From assembly GCA_004524425.1 (NCBI GenBank), contig SDNN01000052.1:1-15441 (forward strand): 15,441 bases of DNA, read 5' to 3'. Below the pieces are notes generated by a model that saw only the letters and a program-made list of their open reading frames with translations, was not told where the DNA came from and ran no database searches. Shown in pieces: positions 1 through 6,673 of this stretch (position 1 is its first letter; the number at the start of each line of letters is the position of its first letter). The position numbers and the translations under genes are program-made. This DNA comes from Promethearchaeota archaeon. GTDB taxonomy: Archaea > Asgardarchaeota > Lokiarchaeia > Sigynarchaeales > SOKP01.

Positions 1-675
1 CTTTGATTCTATGTATTTTTTTAATTCCTCAATTATTCCCATTGTTTTAGCTTGATCTGATTTGAATCCGACCTGAATTATCGATCTTGCCTTATCAGAA
101 ATGCTTGAAAAATTAGTAGCGTCCGCTCTCTTAATTATTACTTCACCTGCCCCCGCTATTTTTGCGATCTTTTTGATTTCCTCCTCTAGGGGACCCACCG
201 TGAAGAATTCCCGGCTCTGTTTCTCAAACTTTTCGGCTATGATCTTCTCTAAATTGGCTCTAGATTTTTTATCATAAAAAGCAGTGAGCTCATTGGCACA
301 TATTTGTTTATATTTCCCTGAAATGAGCATATCTTTTTGTTGGATAAATTTAATCAAGGCATTATAGTATTCATCATCTAATTGTTGGAAATTCTCTACA
401 TTTCGGATGAAATCAGTTAACTTGTCAATTAAATCGTAATAAAATTTTAAAGTAGATTTAATTTTTAACTTATCATCCATGTTTTTGATTTCTGGATAAT
501 ATTTTTTAAGAATTTGATTAATTTTTTTATTAAATTCTGCGCATAATTTGGCAACTTCATCTACTTCTTTCAAAGATTTTTTCGTTAATAAGTTTGTTAG
601 ATTCTCCTCTAACTTAACTAAAGTCCCGAAAGTTTGCCAGATATTTTCTTTGTATTTCTTTTCAATATAGGACAT
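1..675 (-). CDS. Unrecognised charged helical protein (3' end outside window)
   Basis: I do not recognise this family. The frame is open from an ATG at 675 down to base 1, giving 225 residues with no stop, so the C-terminus lies outside the window. The protein begins MSYIEKKYKENIWQTFG and is rich in Lys, Glu and Ile, with long stretches that read as amphipathic helices, possibly coiled coil, over about residues 1-150. There is no signal peptide, membrane segment or CxxC motif. The part near the edge (about residues 160-225) contains Gly/Ala-rich and beta-prone stretches such as AGAGEVIIKRADA and may be a separate small alpha/beta domain. No in-frame ATG lies upstream within the open frame. 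It is transcribed divergently from the VOC gene at 804. A TATA-like TTATTTAATT lies about 45 nt upstream. The gene is real with good confidence; its function is unknown. Confidence 0.75.
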   Translation of the reverse strand, partial: MSYIEKKYKENIWQTFGTLVKLEENLTNLLTKKSLKEVDEVAKLCAEFNKKINQILKKYYPEIKNMDDKLKIKSTLKFYYDLIDKLTDFIRNVENFQQLDDEYYNALIKFIQQKDMLISGKYKQICANELTAFYDKKSRANLEKIIAEKFEKQSREFFTVGPLEEEIKKIAKIAGAGEVIIKRADATNFSSISDKARSIIQVGFKSDQAKTMGIIEELKKYIESK

Positions 676-776
676 GATTATGTAAAAACAATAAAAACAC
701 GCACATTTAACATTAATTAAATAACCATAAAAATTGATATTTAATGTAATCTTACAATTTCATGTTATTTTTATGA

Positions 777-785
777 ATTATATTA
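777..785 (+). promoter_or_regulatory. TATA box of the VOC-fold gene
   Basis: ATTATATTA is centred about 23 nt upstream of the TTG start at 804. Archaeal transcription starts about 25 nt after the TATA box, so the mRNA would be leaderless or nearly so. This fits the lack of a Shine-Dalgarno sequence. Confidence 0.45.
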
Positions 786-803
786 CGCCAGAGTGAAATA
801 AGT

Positions 804-1208
804 TTGAAGGTTAGCTTACACCATCCCCATTTATTTGCTTCCAACATGGATGAGGCAATTAAATTTTATAGGGATATGTTTGGAGCAGAAATTCTATTCG
901 ATTTGGAAATGGCAGGTGCCAGAAACGTAATGATTGCTATTGGGTCAGGAAAAATTAACTTCTATGATCAACCTCCAAAAAATAGTGGTAGGGGATTAGT
1001 GCATCATCTTGGCATGGAAACTGATAATTTAGAAGCTTTAGTAGAGCATATGAAAAGGATTGGATTTACATTCAAAAAAGAAATCAAAAACTTTGGTGTT
1101 TGGAAATATGTGATGGTAGAAGGCCCCGATCATGTTTTAATAGAACTTTTTGAAATCGATAAAGCTAAACTCTCTTCAGATCAATTTGAAAAAATTTCAA
1201 GCCTTTGA
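804..1208 (+). CDS. VOC superfamily (glyoxalase / methylmalonyl-CoA epimerase-like) protein
   Basis: A 134-residue single-chain protein with two VOC (beta-alpha-beta-beta-beta) repeats. The first repeat contains HPHLFASNMDEAIKFYRDMFG (H7 to Y22), which matches the usual H-x(n)-A-x-x-FY-x-x-x-(L/F)G signature. The second begins GLVHHLGMETDNLEAL (H67/H68) and ends near VLIELFEI (E114). H7, H67 or H68 and E114 are the likely divalent-metal ligands. The TTG start is preferred because the next in-frame ATG (residue 15) would remove H7. Family members are glyoxalase I, methylmalonyl-CoA epimerase, extradiol dioxygenases and antibiotic-binding proteins, and the sequence does not decide between them. 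It is followed 98 nt later, on the same strand, by an AhpD-like gene, so a shared detoxification or CoA-thioester role is possible but unproven. Confidence 0.85.
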   Translation: MKVSLHHPHLFASNMDEAIKFYRDMFGAEILFDLEMAGARNVMIAIGSGKINFYDQPPKNSGRGLVHHLGMETDNLEALVEHMKRIGFTFKKEIKNFGVWKYVMVEGPDHVLIELFEIDKAKLSSDQFEKISSL

Positions 1209-1276
1209 ACCCAAAAATGACATGCTTAAAATCAGTCCTATTATTTAACCTAATTATAATTCATTTTTTCAAATCA

Positions 1277-1287
1277 TTTATTAAATT
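1277..1287 (+). promoter_or_regulatory. TATA box of the AhpD-like gene
   Basis: TTTATTAAATT is centred 25 nt upstream of the ATG at 1307, the spacing expected for a leaderless archaeal transcript. It suggests that this gene has its own promoter rather than depending only on read-through from the VOC gene. Confidence 0.45.
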
Positions 1288-1306
1288 ACCATGATTTCAG
1301 ATTGAT

Positions 1307-1672
1307 ATGAATGAACAAGATAAGGAAAAAATAGAAAACATTATTAGCGATAGAAAACATGCCCATTCCTTCTTTTCCAAGGAATCAGAAGTATATAGAA
1401 GGTTTGTTCAAATGGAAGAAAAAACCTTTTCAGATGGAAATCTAAAAAAAAAATATAAAGAATTAATCGCTCTTGGTATTTCCATCGTGATCAATTGTGA
1501 ATCCTGCATGCAATGGCATGTAGGAGAAGCCATCAAGTCTGGTGCCTCATTTGAAGAGCTCATCGAATCTATTGAAGTAGGAATTGAAATGGGTGGTGGA
1601 CCTGCCACTGTTTCCAGTAGATTCGCATTAAAAGTCATGGAATATTATAAAAAGAAAGGTCTTCTAAAATAG
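1307..1672 (+). CDS. Carboxymuconolactone decarboxylase / AhpD-like protein
   Basis: A 121-residue all-helical protein with the AhpD/CMD core: KELIALGISI (about 51-60) followed by CESCMQWH (C64-x2-C67-x3-H71), then a Gly-rich helix EMGGGPA (94-100). The CxxCxxxH motif is the redox and proton-relay site of AhpD-type peroxidase partners, so a thiol-based reductase role is more likely than lactone decarboxylation, because true CMD enzymes lack the CxxC pair. The length is normal for a single-domain member, which usually assembles into trimers or hexamers. There is no signal peptide, so it should be cytoplasmic. The ATG at 1307 has a TATA-like box 25 nt upstream. It converges on the TFB gene (1849-2781, -) across 176 nt. 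Confidence 0.88.
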   Translation: MNEQDKEKIENIISDRKHAHSFFSKESEVYRRFVQMEEKTFSDGNLKKKYKELIALGISIVINCESCMQWHVGEAIKSGASFEELIESIEVGIEMGGGPATVSSRFALKVMEYYKKKGLLK

Positions 1673-1804
1673 TCATTAATTTCTTACGAATCATGGAAAA
1701 GTCTTCATGATACTATTAAATCAATATAATTCATTTTTTATTCTCATGTTCTTCTAAAAATGTGAAAGCTAAACTAAATTGGAAGAATTTTAAAATTCGT
1801 TTAA

Positions 1805-1850
1805 AAATAAGAAAAATATAAGAAAAAAGTATAAAATCTCGAGGAGATTT
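1805..1850 (-). terminator. Hairpin plus T-rich terminator of the TFB gene
   Basis: A perfect 7-bp inverted repeat, AAATCTC (1834-1840) and GAGATTT (1844-1850) with a 3-nt loop, overlaps the TFB stop codon. On the minus strand it is followed by TTATACTTTTTTC and further T-runs. T-tracts are the main termination signal in archaea, and the hairpin resembles a bacterial intrinsic terminator. Confidence 0.55.
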
Positions 1851-2781
1851 ACAGCTTGCTTTTAATCTGCTTGCTCCTCGATCTTAAAGTCACTTCCGTG
1901 ACCTTGGCAACTTCAGAGACTTCTGCTTGAGTCTTCCTGCAGTTGCTTGATTTGGCCGCCATGTAAATTACTGAGGCTGCCAAGCCCTTAGGATCTTTTC
2001 CTGTCCTAAGTAAGCCATTTTTTGAAGCTCGAACCAGCATGTTAATTGCTTTCTTTTGAACTTCCATCGGTAAGCCTAAATCGTTTCCAAATCGAAAGAC
2101 AAGTTGTTCGGCTGTAATCGGTTTATATTTTAATCTTAATTCCGGTAGTACTTCCTTTACAACCATTCCAAGGCTCCTATGAACAGTTCTCCGCGGAGTC
2201 ATTGAAGCATCACATACCTCTTCTAATAATCTTGGAAATTCATGTACTCGTATCGCAGCATATAATGAAGCAGCAATGAAACCATCAATTGATCTGCCCA
2301 TCGTTAATTTCTTTTTTGCTACGACGGAATATATCTTCCAGGCTGTTTCCTTGATGTGTTCCGGTATGTTCATCTTCGATGTCAACATTTTGAGTTTTGG
2401 CTTAGCTTCCCAGAAGTTTCGCTCAATTGAACTAATCAAAGAATTCTGAATCTTGCTAAGCCTGGAGAAAAGTGTTTTTCCCTTGGCTCCAATTAATCTT
2501 CCTTTCGAATCGATCTTGCTATTTGGAAGCATCGTGCGAGGTCCGAATTCTCGCCATCTTGGCTCAGTACGTCTACGCTTATTAACCTCTTCAACGGTAT
2601 AAGCTCTCCTCTCGTTTCCAACGAGATTACGGCCGACAATCATGCCACAATTTAAGCATACATTATCGCCATCCCGTGATTCAATGCAAGGATTATCGCA
2701 ACAATACTCATAATCCGCCTTGAGTTCAGGGTTTGCATCCTCTTTTGAAGAACGCAATCGGTCTTTATAGTTGTTTGCCAT
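1849..2781 (-). CDS. tfb: Transcription initiation factor TFB (TFIIB)
   Basis: A 310-residue archaeal TFIIB homologue, which recruits RNA polymerase to TBP-TATA complexes and reads the BRE. It has an N-terminal zinc ribbon (residues 27-45: CCDNPC then CLNC), a B-reader/B-linker region rich in Arg (about 58-100, with RRRTEPRWREFGPRT), and two cyclin-like repeats (about 108-205 and 215-308). GRSIDGFIAASLYAAIR in repeat 1 and LLRTGKDPKGLAASVIYMAA in repeat 2 are the classic TFB repeat motifs. The C-terminal VTEVTLRSRSKQI is the BRE-contacting helix-turn-helix. The ribbon is odd: C27, C28 and C32 replace the usual CxxC (or CxxH) knuckle and the loop is short. Length and domain order are otherwise normal. 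Archaea often carry several TFB paralogues, and this may be one of them. It has its own promoter (2918-2926) with a palindrome at the predicted start site. Confidence 0.95.
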   Translation of the reverse strand: MANNYKDRLRSSKEDANPELKADYEYCCDNPCIESRDGDNVCLNCGMIVGRNLVGNERRAYTVEEVNKRRRTEPRWREFGPRTMLPNSKIDSKGRLIGAKGKTLFSRLSKIQNSLISSIERNFWEAKPKLKMLTSKMNIPEHIKETAWKIYSVVAKKKLTMGRSIDGFIAASLYAAIRVHEFPRLLEEVCDASMTPRRTVHRSLGMVVKEVLPELRLKYKPITAEQLVFRFGNDLGLPMEVQKKAINMLVRASKNGLLRTGKDPKGLAASVIYMAAKSSNCRKTQAEVSEVAKVTEVTLRSRSKQIKSKL

Positions 2782-2885
2782 TTCTTTCCACTATTTTTTG
2801 TTTTTTACTAATATGATCGAATCAGTATTTTTTTTTATTGTTTTTAGTCAAATTTTTTTACTTTTTCAAAACAATATTTTCTTTC

Positions 2886-2907
2886 TTAATAATCAATAGA
2901 TTATTAA
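2886..2907. promoter_or_regulatory. Palindrome at the predicted TFB transcription start (possible operator)
   Basis: TTAATAATC (2886-2894) and GATTATTAA (2899-2907) form perfect 9-bp arms around a 4-nt spacer. The dyad centre (about 2896) falls about 25 nt downstream of the minus-strand TATA box at 2918-2926, so it covers the expected start site of the TFB mRNA. A repressor bound there would block initiation. The regulatory role is inferred from position only. Confidence 0.4.
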
Positions 2908-2917
2908 TCCACGTTAC

Positions 2918-2934
2918 TATTTAAAAGATTTTCG
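2918..2934 (-). promoter_or_regulatory. tfb: TATA box and BRE-like element of the TFB gene
   Basis: Read on the minus strand, CGAAAATCTTTTAAATAG holds a purine-rich BRE-like CGAAAA followed by TTTTAAATA. Transcription would start near 2896, leaving a 5' untranslated region of about 115 nt. That leader is A-rich and ends GTGGAAAGAAATG, with only a weak Shine-Dalgarno-like GGAAAG. Confidence 0.45.
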
Positions 2935-2959
2935 TTTTTTTCTTGTTCTAGTATCTGTA

Positions 2960-3018
2960 ACATACAATTTGTGGGATTTTTTCGGGATGTATTCCCACCA
3001 CTTTCCCATTTTGTATGT
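2960..3018. repeat. Nested inverted repeat
   Basis: Outer arms ACATACAA (2960-2967) and TTGTATGT (3011-3018) enclose an inner pair GTGGGA (2971-2976) and TCCCAC (2993-2998). It lies downstream of the flavoprotein gene and upstream of the TFB promoter, so it could be a 3' hairpin of the former or a binding site acting on the latter. GC content is locally higher than in the surrounding spacer. Confidence 0.4.
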
Positions 3019-3106
3019 GTGGACACTATTATATTTTACATGAATGTTCAAATTAATATCATTTATGCTTATGATTTATAAAATGACAAAATAATAATTT
3101 TAAGAT

Positions 3107-4000
3107 TCATGAGAAAGTAGTATCGATTTTATTTCCTTGATATCCCCAAGATGATAATATTTTTTCTGCTTTTCCAATGATTTTCTCTTGGATGAATTCT
3201 TCGATTGAAATCACTTTATCGCAGTGTCCTGCGGCCATTGAGGCGATTGGGGAATCTTTTAACTCATGATGGAATATTTTTTTATAAAATTTCTCATCAA
3301 AGATATCTTGATTGATGACTTTTTTTTTCCATAGATTCGAAGCAAGACTTTCGGTGGTGGGAATTATTGCTGTTCCAAAGCATACGGCATCAGCCCCCAT
3401 GGCTATAGCCGAGAGAAAACCACGTGCATCACCAATGCCACCGGCTGCGATAATTGGTATGCTCAGTAATTTTTTAGCAACCGTCATGTTTATAAGGGTA
3501 GTATTTTGCTGAGGATTCTTAAAGCCAGTGCCTTCTACACCAACAATAGTCACTGCATCAGCCCCCATGCTTTCTGCTGACACGGCATGAGGGATTGTTG
3601 CACACTTATGAACCCAATAGATTCCTGCATCTTGTAATTCTTTCCCAACATTAGGAGACTGATAGGCGGATGTGGTACAAAATTTCACGCCGTGATCCTT
3701 GGTTATTTCAATGTATTCTTCATAAAATTCCTCTGTATGACCAACTGCTCTTTTAACCATGCTCTTGGGTGGTCTTACAGTGAAATTTACTCCCCACGGC
3801 TTATCTGTTAAGTCTTTCATTTTATCAAGTTCACACTCAAATTCTTGAGGAGTGGGATAATTTAGAGCAGTAATGATTCCAAAGCCCCCAGCATTAGAAA
3901 AAGCAGCAGCGAATTCTGCTTTTCCTATGACTGCAAATGCGCCCATGATGATGGGATATTTAGAACCCATCATTTCAGTTAGTCTTGTCTTCCAAATCAT
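3107..4000 (-). CDS. Nitronate monooxygenase / FabK-like FMN flavoprotein
   Basis: A TIM-barrel FMN oxidoreductase of the 2-nitropropane dioxygenase family. Numbered from the ATG at 4000 (297 residues), the motifs are: YPIIMG near the N-terminus; FSNAGGFGIITA; WGVNF; HKCATIPHAVSAESMGADAV (from H131); the FMN-phosphate loop AAGGIGDARGF (185-195); and CFGTA. In NMO and FabK the third region normally reads EAGGH, with a catalytic or substrate-contacting His. Here it is VEGTGFKNPQQN, so the substrate may differ from both nitronates and enoyl-ACP. A GTG at 4009 would add three residues; the ATG is chosen because MIWKTRLTEM matches the usual family start. No lipid-synthesis or nitronate genes lie nearby. 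Transcription is divergent from the phosphatase at 4137. The family is clear, the substrate is not. Confidence 0.87.
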   Translation of the reverse strand: MIWKTRLTEMMGSKYPIIMGAFAVIGKAEFAAAFSNAGGFGIITALNYPTPQEFECELDKMKDLTDKPWGVNFTVRPPKSMVKRAVGHTEEFYEEYIEITKDHGVKFCTTSAYQSPNVGKELQDAGIYWVHKCATIPHAVSAESMGADAVTIVGVEGTGFKNPQQNTTLINMTVAKKLLSIPIIAAGGIGDARGFLSAIAMGADAVCFGTAIIPTTESLASNLWKKKVINQDIFDEKFYKKIFHHELKDSPIASMAAGHCDKVISIEEFIQEKIIGKAEKILSSWGYQGNKIDTTFS

Positions 4001-4136
4001 GTTTTTCACAAAAAATCAGGCTAAATGAATAATATTCCATTTTCCTTTGTTTAATAAATCAAAATAATCCATAAATTATAAAATGTGTATTTTCGCTATT
4101 AGAAGATATCAATCTATTTTTTTTAAAAATTAAAAC

Positions 4137-5447
4137 ATGAAAAAATCTACTAAAGCTATTATAATTGCTCTAATTACGTTTTCAATAATCATTAGTTCCA
4201 TTTACTACCTTCAAGTGTTAAACCAATCATATCGAGAATCAAAATCTGATGATGATGGTTCAGATAATTTACTTTATATACCAGATCCAAGTATAAAAGG
4301 GATAAGATTAACTTTCATCCACGATTTTAACGACTCTGTTGTTATTTCATGGTTTACAGGGGTAAATTCTACTGATCCGAAAGTGTTATATTCTATTAAC
4401 CCTGATTTATCTGGATCTTTGGAAATAAAACCAAATTCATCCTTGCTATCTAGTTCAGTATATTTTTATTACGCTGAGATAAATAACTTAACTCCGAATA
4501 AAACTTACTATTATCGTGTTATTGCAAATGAAAGCGATACTCGAGAAATAATGGACTTTACCACCTTGCCAAATGAAAATGCAAAAAACATGACATTTCT
4601 GGTCTATGGTGATAGTAGGACTGATAATATTCAAACTATGAGTCGAAGAACTGTAAGAAGAGTTCTCGTAGAAAAAATAATGGAGAAATTTAAAAATCAA
4701 TTTCAGTTCTCGGTTCATCTGGGAGACATTGTATACGATGGAACTGCTCAGTTTCGATGGAATAATTATTTTATTGATACGGAAGTTTTGAATGCCTATA
4801 AACAAGGTATATATGTGGAGGGTAATCATGAGAATGGTCATTTATCTACTAAAATGTATCAAAACCTCCCAATGATAAATAATGAAACCAATCGTTATTA
4901 TAGCTTCTCTTATGCAGGTGTTGGGTTTATTATCCTTAATTCAAATGATTATAAAGCTGGTGATGAGGATCAAACAAATTGGCTAAATGAAACATTAATA
5001 GAATTCTCTCAAAAGAATAGGATAAATTTTGCTTTTTTACACCATCCATTATTACATGACAGGGTCGATCCTTACTTTCGACAAAAATGGAATCCTCTTT
5101 TTGATAAATATAATGTATCTTGCATATTCTGTGGACACAATCATCATTATGAGAGAAGTTATCCAATGATTAATTCCTCAACTTTAGAATATGATAATTC
5201 AAAAAAATTCAATTATACCGATATAGATGATTCAATATACATTGTATCTGGAGGTGCTGGAGCCCCACTACACGATGAGAATGATAATGACTTTATAGCA
5301 AATAATGCTAAGGCTTATAATTTCCAACTTGTTAATTTTGTAGAAAATAGTGAGAAAGCCATGATTAATATTGAATCCTGGGGTATGCCTATTGATTATG
5401 GCAATTTATACTTAATTGATAATATTACCGTCACAAGAACAATCTAG
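4137..5447 (+). CDS. Exported purple-acid-phosphatase-like metallophosphoesterase
   Basis: A 436-residue protein. Residues 1-30 are a signal or anchor segment (MKKSTK, then a hydrophobic stretch at 8-27). Residues 55-145 form a fibronectin-III-like domain typical of purple acid phosphatases (VVISWFTG, LTPNKTYYYRV). The catalytic domain (about 151-436) shows all metallophosphatase blocks: YGDSR (D159), LGDIVYDG (D197 and Y200), EGNHE (N230, H231), LHHPLL (H302/H303) and CGHNHHYERS (H334, H336). D-x-x-Y in the second block is the purple-acid hallmark, Tyr being the ferric-iron ligand. It should act outside the cell, probably tethered to the membrane, releasing phosphate from organic esters. Many N-x-S/T sequons fit archaeal N-glycosylation. 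The gene stands alone. No Shine-Dalgarno sequence is present. Confidence 0.92.
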   Translation: MKKSTKAIIIALITFSIIISSIYYLQVLNQSYRESKSDDDGSDNLLYIPDPSIKGIRLTFIHDFNDSVVISWFTGVNSTDPKVLYSINPDLSGSLEIKPNSSLLSSSVYFYYAEINNLTPNKTYYYRVIANESDTREIMDFTTLPNENAKNMTFLVYGDSRTDNIQTMSRRTVRRVLVEKIMEKFKNQFQFSVHLGDIVYDGTAQFRWNNYFIDTEVLNAYKQGIYVEGNHENGHLSTKMYQNLPMINNETNRYYSFSYAGVGFIILNSNDYKAGDEDQTNWLNETLIEFSQKNRINFAFLHHPLLHDRVDPYFRQKWNPLFDKYNVSCIFCGHNHHYERSYPMINSSTLEYDNSKKFNYTDIDDSIYIVSGGAGAPLHDENDNDFIANNAKAYNFQLVNFVENSEKAMINIESWGMPIDYGNLYLIDNITVTRTI

Positions 5448-5561
5448 AAAATAAGAATCAAATTCATCGAAATGCTATTTTACTTCTTAAATTCTCGAAC
5501 ATTTTATGATATTTTTAGAAGTACAACTATAATTTAGATTATTAATAAAATTTGAACAAAG

Positions 5562-5570
5562 TTTATATAT
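5562..5570 (+). promoter_or_regulatory. TATA box of the seven-helix membrane protein gene
   Basis: TTTATATAT is one of the best TATA matches in the window. It is preceded by a purine-rich GAACAAAG that could serve as BRE. Its centre is 27 nt upstream of the ATG at 5593, so the transcript should be leaderless. Confidence 0.6.
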
Positions 5571-5592
5571 AAATTATGATCATCTTATAGAT

Positions 5593-6339
5593 ATGGTTAA
5601 TCCAGTTTTCATAGGCATGGTTTATGAACTAATTATTATTATTATCGGAGCAATCCTCTTAGTTTTAATCTTAAATAAATATTCAGTTAAAAGAAACCGA
5701 CCTACCTTGTATCTATTTGTAATATACCTCAATCTAGTGATGGCAATAGTTTTTTCATGGTTTTCTAAGATAATCGTGTTAACGACCGATTTAGATTATG
5801 TATACAATCAGCCAGGCATAAGATATCCCACCTCGCCTGTAGAATGGCTCTTTTTCAGAATTATAGATTTTCGTATTAGCATAGTCTTTGCGGCAATTGG
5901 CGTGATTTTTTCTTATCTATTGAATATTGAAATTTTTCAAGAATTTAATCCGATTCATAGAATTCTTGTATTTCTATTCGGAGCATATAGCATAATTTTT
6001 GCAATATTCGTCTATGAACGGGGTAACACGTTATTAGACGCGATAAATTTCATGAATATTTTAGTATTTTTAGCAGCAATTTATATAACATTTACTAATA
6101 GGCTGATTAAAGCATATAAAGAATCAACAGAATCGATATATAAAAATGCATTCCTTTCATTGGCCATCATGAGCATTAGCTTTATTTTGACCTTCATCTT
6201 CGTGTTAATTGACAGAATAACAATAATTATGGGTAGCCAGGGATTTACTTTTTTCTACTTTTTAGCGTGGAGTTTCGTCATAATAGGCTTTTTAGGGGCA
6301 TATTTAGGGTATGTCAGACCAAAAGCTTCAGAAAGTTAA
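5593..6339 (+). CDS. Seven-transmembrane-helix protein of unknown function
   Basis: I do not recognise the family. This 248-residue protein has seven hydrophobic segments at about 8-28, 38-62, 88-111, 121-141, 149-168, 186-207 and 217-240. The basic loops KYSVKRNR (after helix 1) and NRLIKAYKE (after helix 5), plus the tail VRPK, mark the inside. This predicts N-out, C-in, the same orientation as rhodopsins and GPCRs. It has no Lys in the last helix, so it is not a retinal protein, and it has no catalytic motif or soluble sensor domain. The largest outside loop (63-87) is polar with several Tyr and Pro. A decayed copy of its last two helices follows at 6373-6529. A TATA box 27 nt upstream and a T-tract right after the stop suggest a single-gene transcript. 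It could be a sensor or transporter fragment; nothing decides. Confidence 0.85.
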   Translation: MVNPVFIGMVYELIIIIIGAILLVLILNKYSVKRNRPTLYLFVIYLNLVMAIVFSWFSKIIVLTTDLDYVYNQPGIRYPTSPVEWLFFRIIDFRISIVFAAIGVIFSYLLNIEIFQEFNPIHRILVFLFGAYSIIFAIFVYERGNTLLDAINFMNILVFLAAIYITFTNRLIKAYKESTESIYKNAFLSLAIMSISFILTFIFVLIDRITIIMGSQGFTFFYFLAWSFVIIGFLGAYLGYVRPKASES

Positions 6340-6360
6340 TCTTTTTTTTCTTTTTTCTTA
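6338..6360 (+). terminator. T-rich terminator after the seven-helix protein gene
   Basis: Immediately after the TAA stop the sequence reads TCTTTTTTTTCTTTTTTCTT. Such pyrimidine runs stop archaeal RNA polymerase. No strong hairpin is seen. Confidence 0.5.
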
Positions 6361-6372
6361 ATTGATTGAATA

Positions 6373-6529
6373 ATGATTAAGGTTCAATCTCTTTCCTTTA
6401 TTCTAATGTTTAATGTCATGGTAAAATTAAGTTATATATTCTCTCAATCTATTTTATTTCGTGGCGTGGATCTTTGTAATTCTAGGATTTTTATCTGTTA
6501 CGGGTTATATCAAGCCAAAAAGCACCTGA
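6373..6529 (+). pseudogene. Frameshifted remnant of a second seven-helix protein gene (helices 6-7)
   Basis: This spacer encodes two short pieces that match the neighbouring membrane protein. From 6388, one frame reads SLSFILMF, against SISFILTF at residues 194-201 of the intact gene. From 6449, the next frame reads LFYFVAWIFVILGFL, then TGYIKPKST and a stop at 6527. The intact C-terminus reads FFYFLAWSFVIIGFL, then LGYVRPKASES. The two pieces are in different frames and the connecting part is degraded, so this is the eroded 3' end of a tandem duplicate rather than a working gene. DNA identity is only moderate, implying an old duplication or a diverged paralogue. No helices 1-5 equivalent is visible. 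Confidence 0.72.
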
Positions 6530-6582
6530 TCGTTTTTGAATGATTATCAGAAAATTTATTAATTTTAAAAACGAATTTTTTT

Positions 6583-6627
6583 AAATCTATTCTGTTATGT
6601 TACTTATTAAGTGAATAAAATAGATTT
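6583..6627. repeat. Inverted repeat upstream of the longin-like gene
   Basis: Perfect 9-bp arms AAATCTATT (6583-6591) and AATAGATTT (6619-6627) surround a central near-palindrome ACTTATTAAGT (6602-6612). The set lies just upstream of the TATA-like element at 6642 and could be a regulator site. Base composition is AT-rich, so chance is not excluded. Confidence 0.35.
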
Positions 6628-6641
6628 TACATGTTTTACTC

Positions 6642-6650
6642 TTTAAAATT
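6642..6650 (+). promoter_or_regulatory. TATA box of the longin-like gene
   Basis: TTTAAAATT is centred about 28 nt upstream of the TTG start at 6674, consistent with a leaderless or near-leaderless mRNA. Confidence 0.4.
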
Positions 6651-6673
6651 ACCTAAAAAAAAAAGGGATTAAC

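Larger units (their letters stand above)
2782..3106. other. 325-nt intergenic region between TFB and the flavoprotein gene
   Basis: No gene is visible here on either strand. It contains the A-rich TFB leader (on the minus strand), the TFB TATA/BRE-like element, the 2886-2907 palindrome, a second nested inverted repeat at 2960-3018, and the 3' flank of the flavoprotein gene, which is also read leftward. Confidence 0.6.
6340..6673. other. 334-nt spacer between the seven-helix and longin-like genes
   Basis: This spacer contains, in order, a T-rich terminator, the pseudogene remnant at 6373-6529, an inverted repeat at 6583-6627, and a TATA-like box at 6642-6650 for the next gene. No intact coding frame is seen. 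Confidence 0.6.

Noticed and set aside
1408..1638. Open frame on the minus strand inside the AhpD-like gene
   Set aside because: It lies wholly antisense to a gene with a clear CxxCxxxH motif and shows no domain of its own. The same applies to the antisense frames at 4488-4841, 4936-5166, 8769-9014, 9370-9726, 10644-10880, 13183-13371 and 14155-14352, and to plus-strand frames at 3312-3512 and 15095-15316.
1690..1711. Hairpin ATCATG...CATGAT after the AhpD-like gene as a terminator
   Set aside because: The arms are only 6 bp and AT-rich, and the nearest T-tract is about 20 nt away, so I did not list it.
5593..6339. Microbial rhodopsin
   Set aside because: Seven helices and N-out topology fit, but the seventh helix has no Lys for retinal attachment and the proton-transfer Asp pattern of helix 3 is missing.
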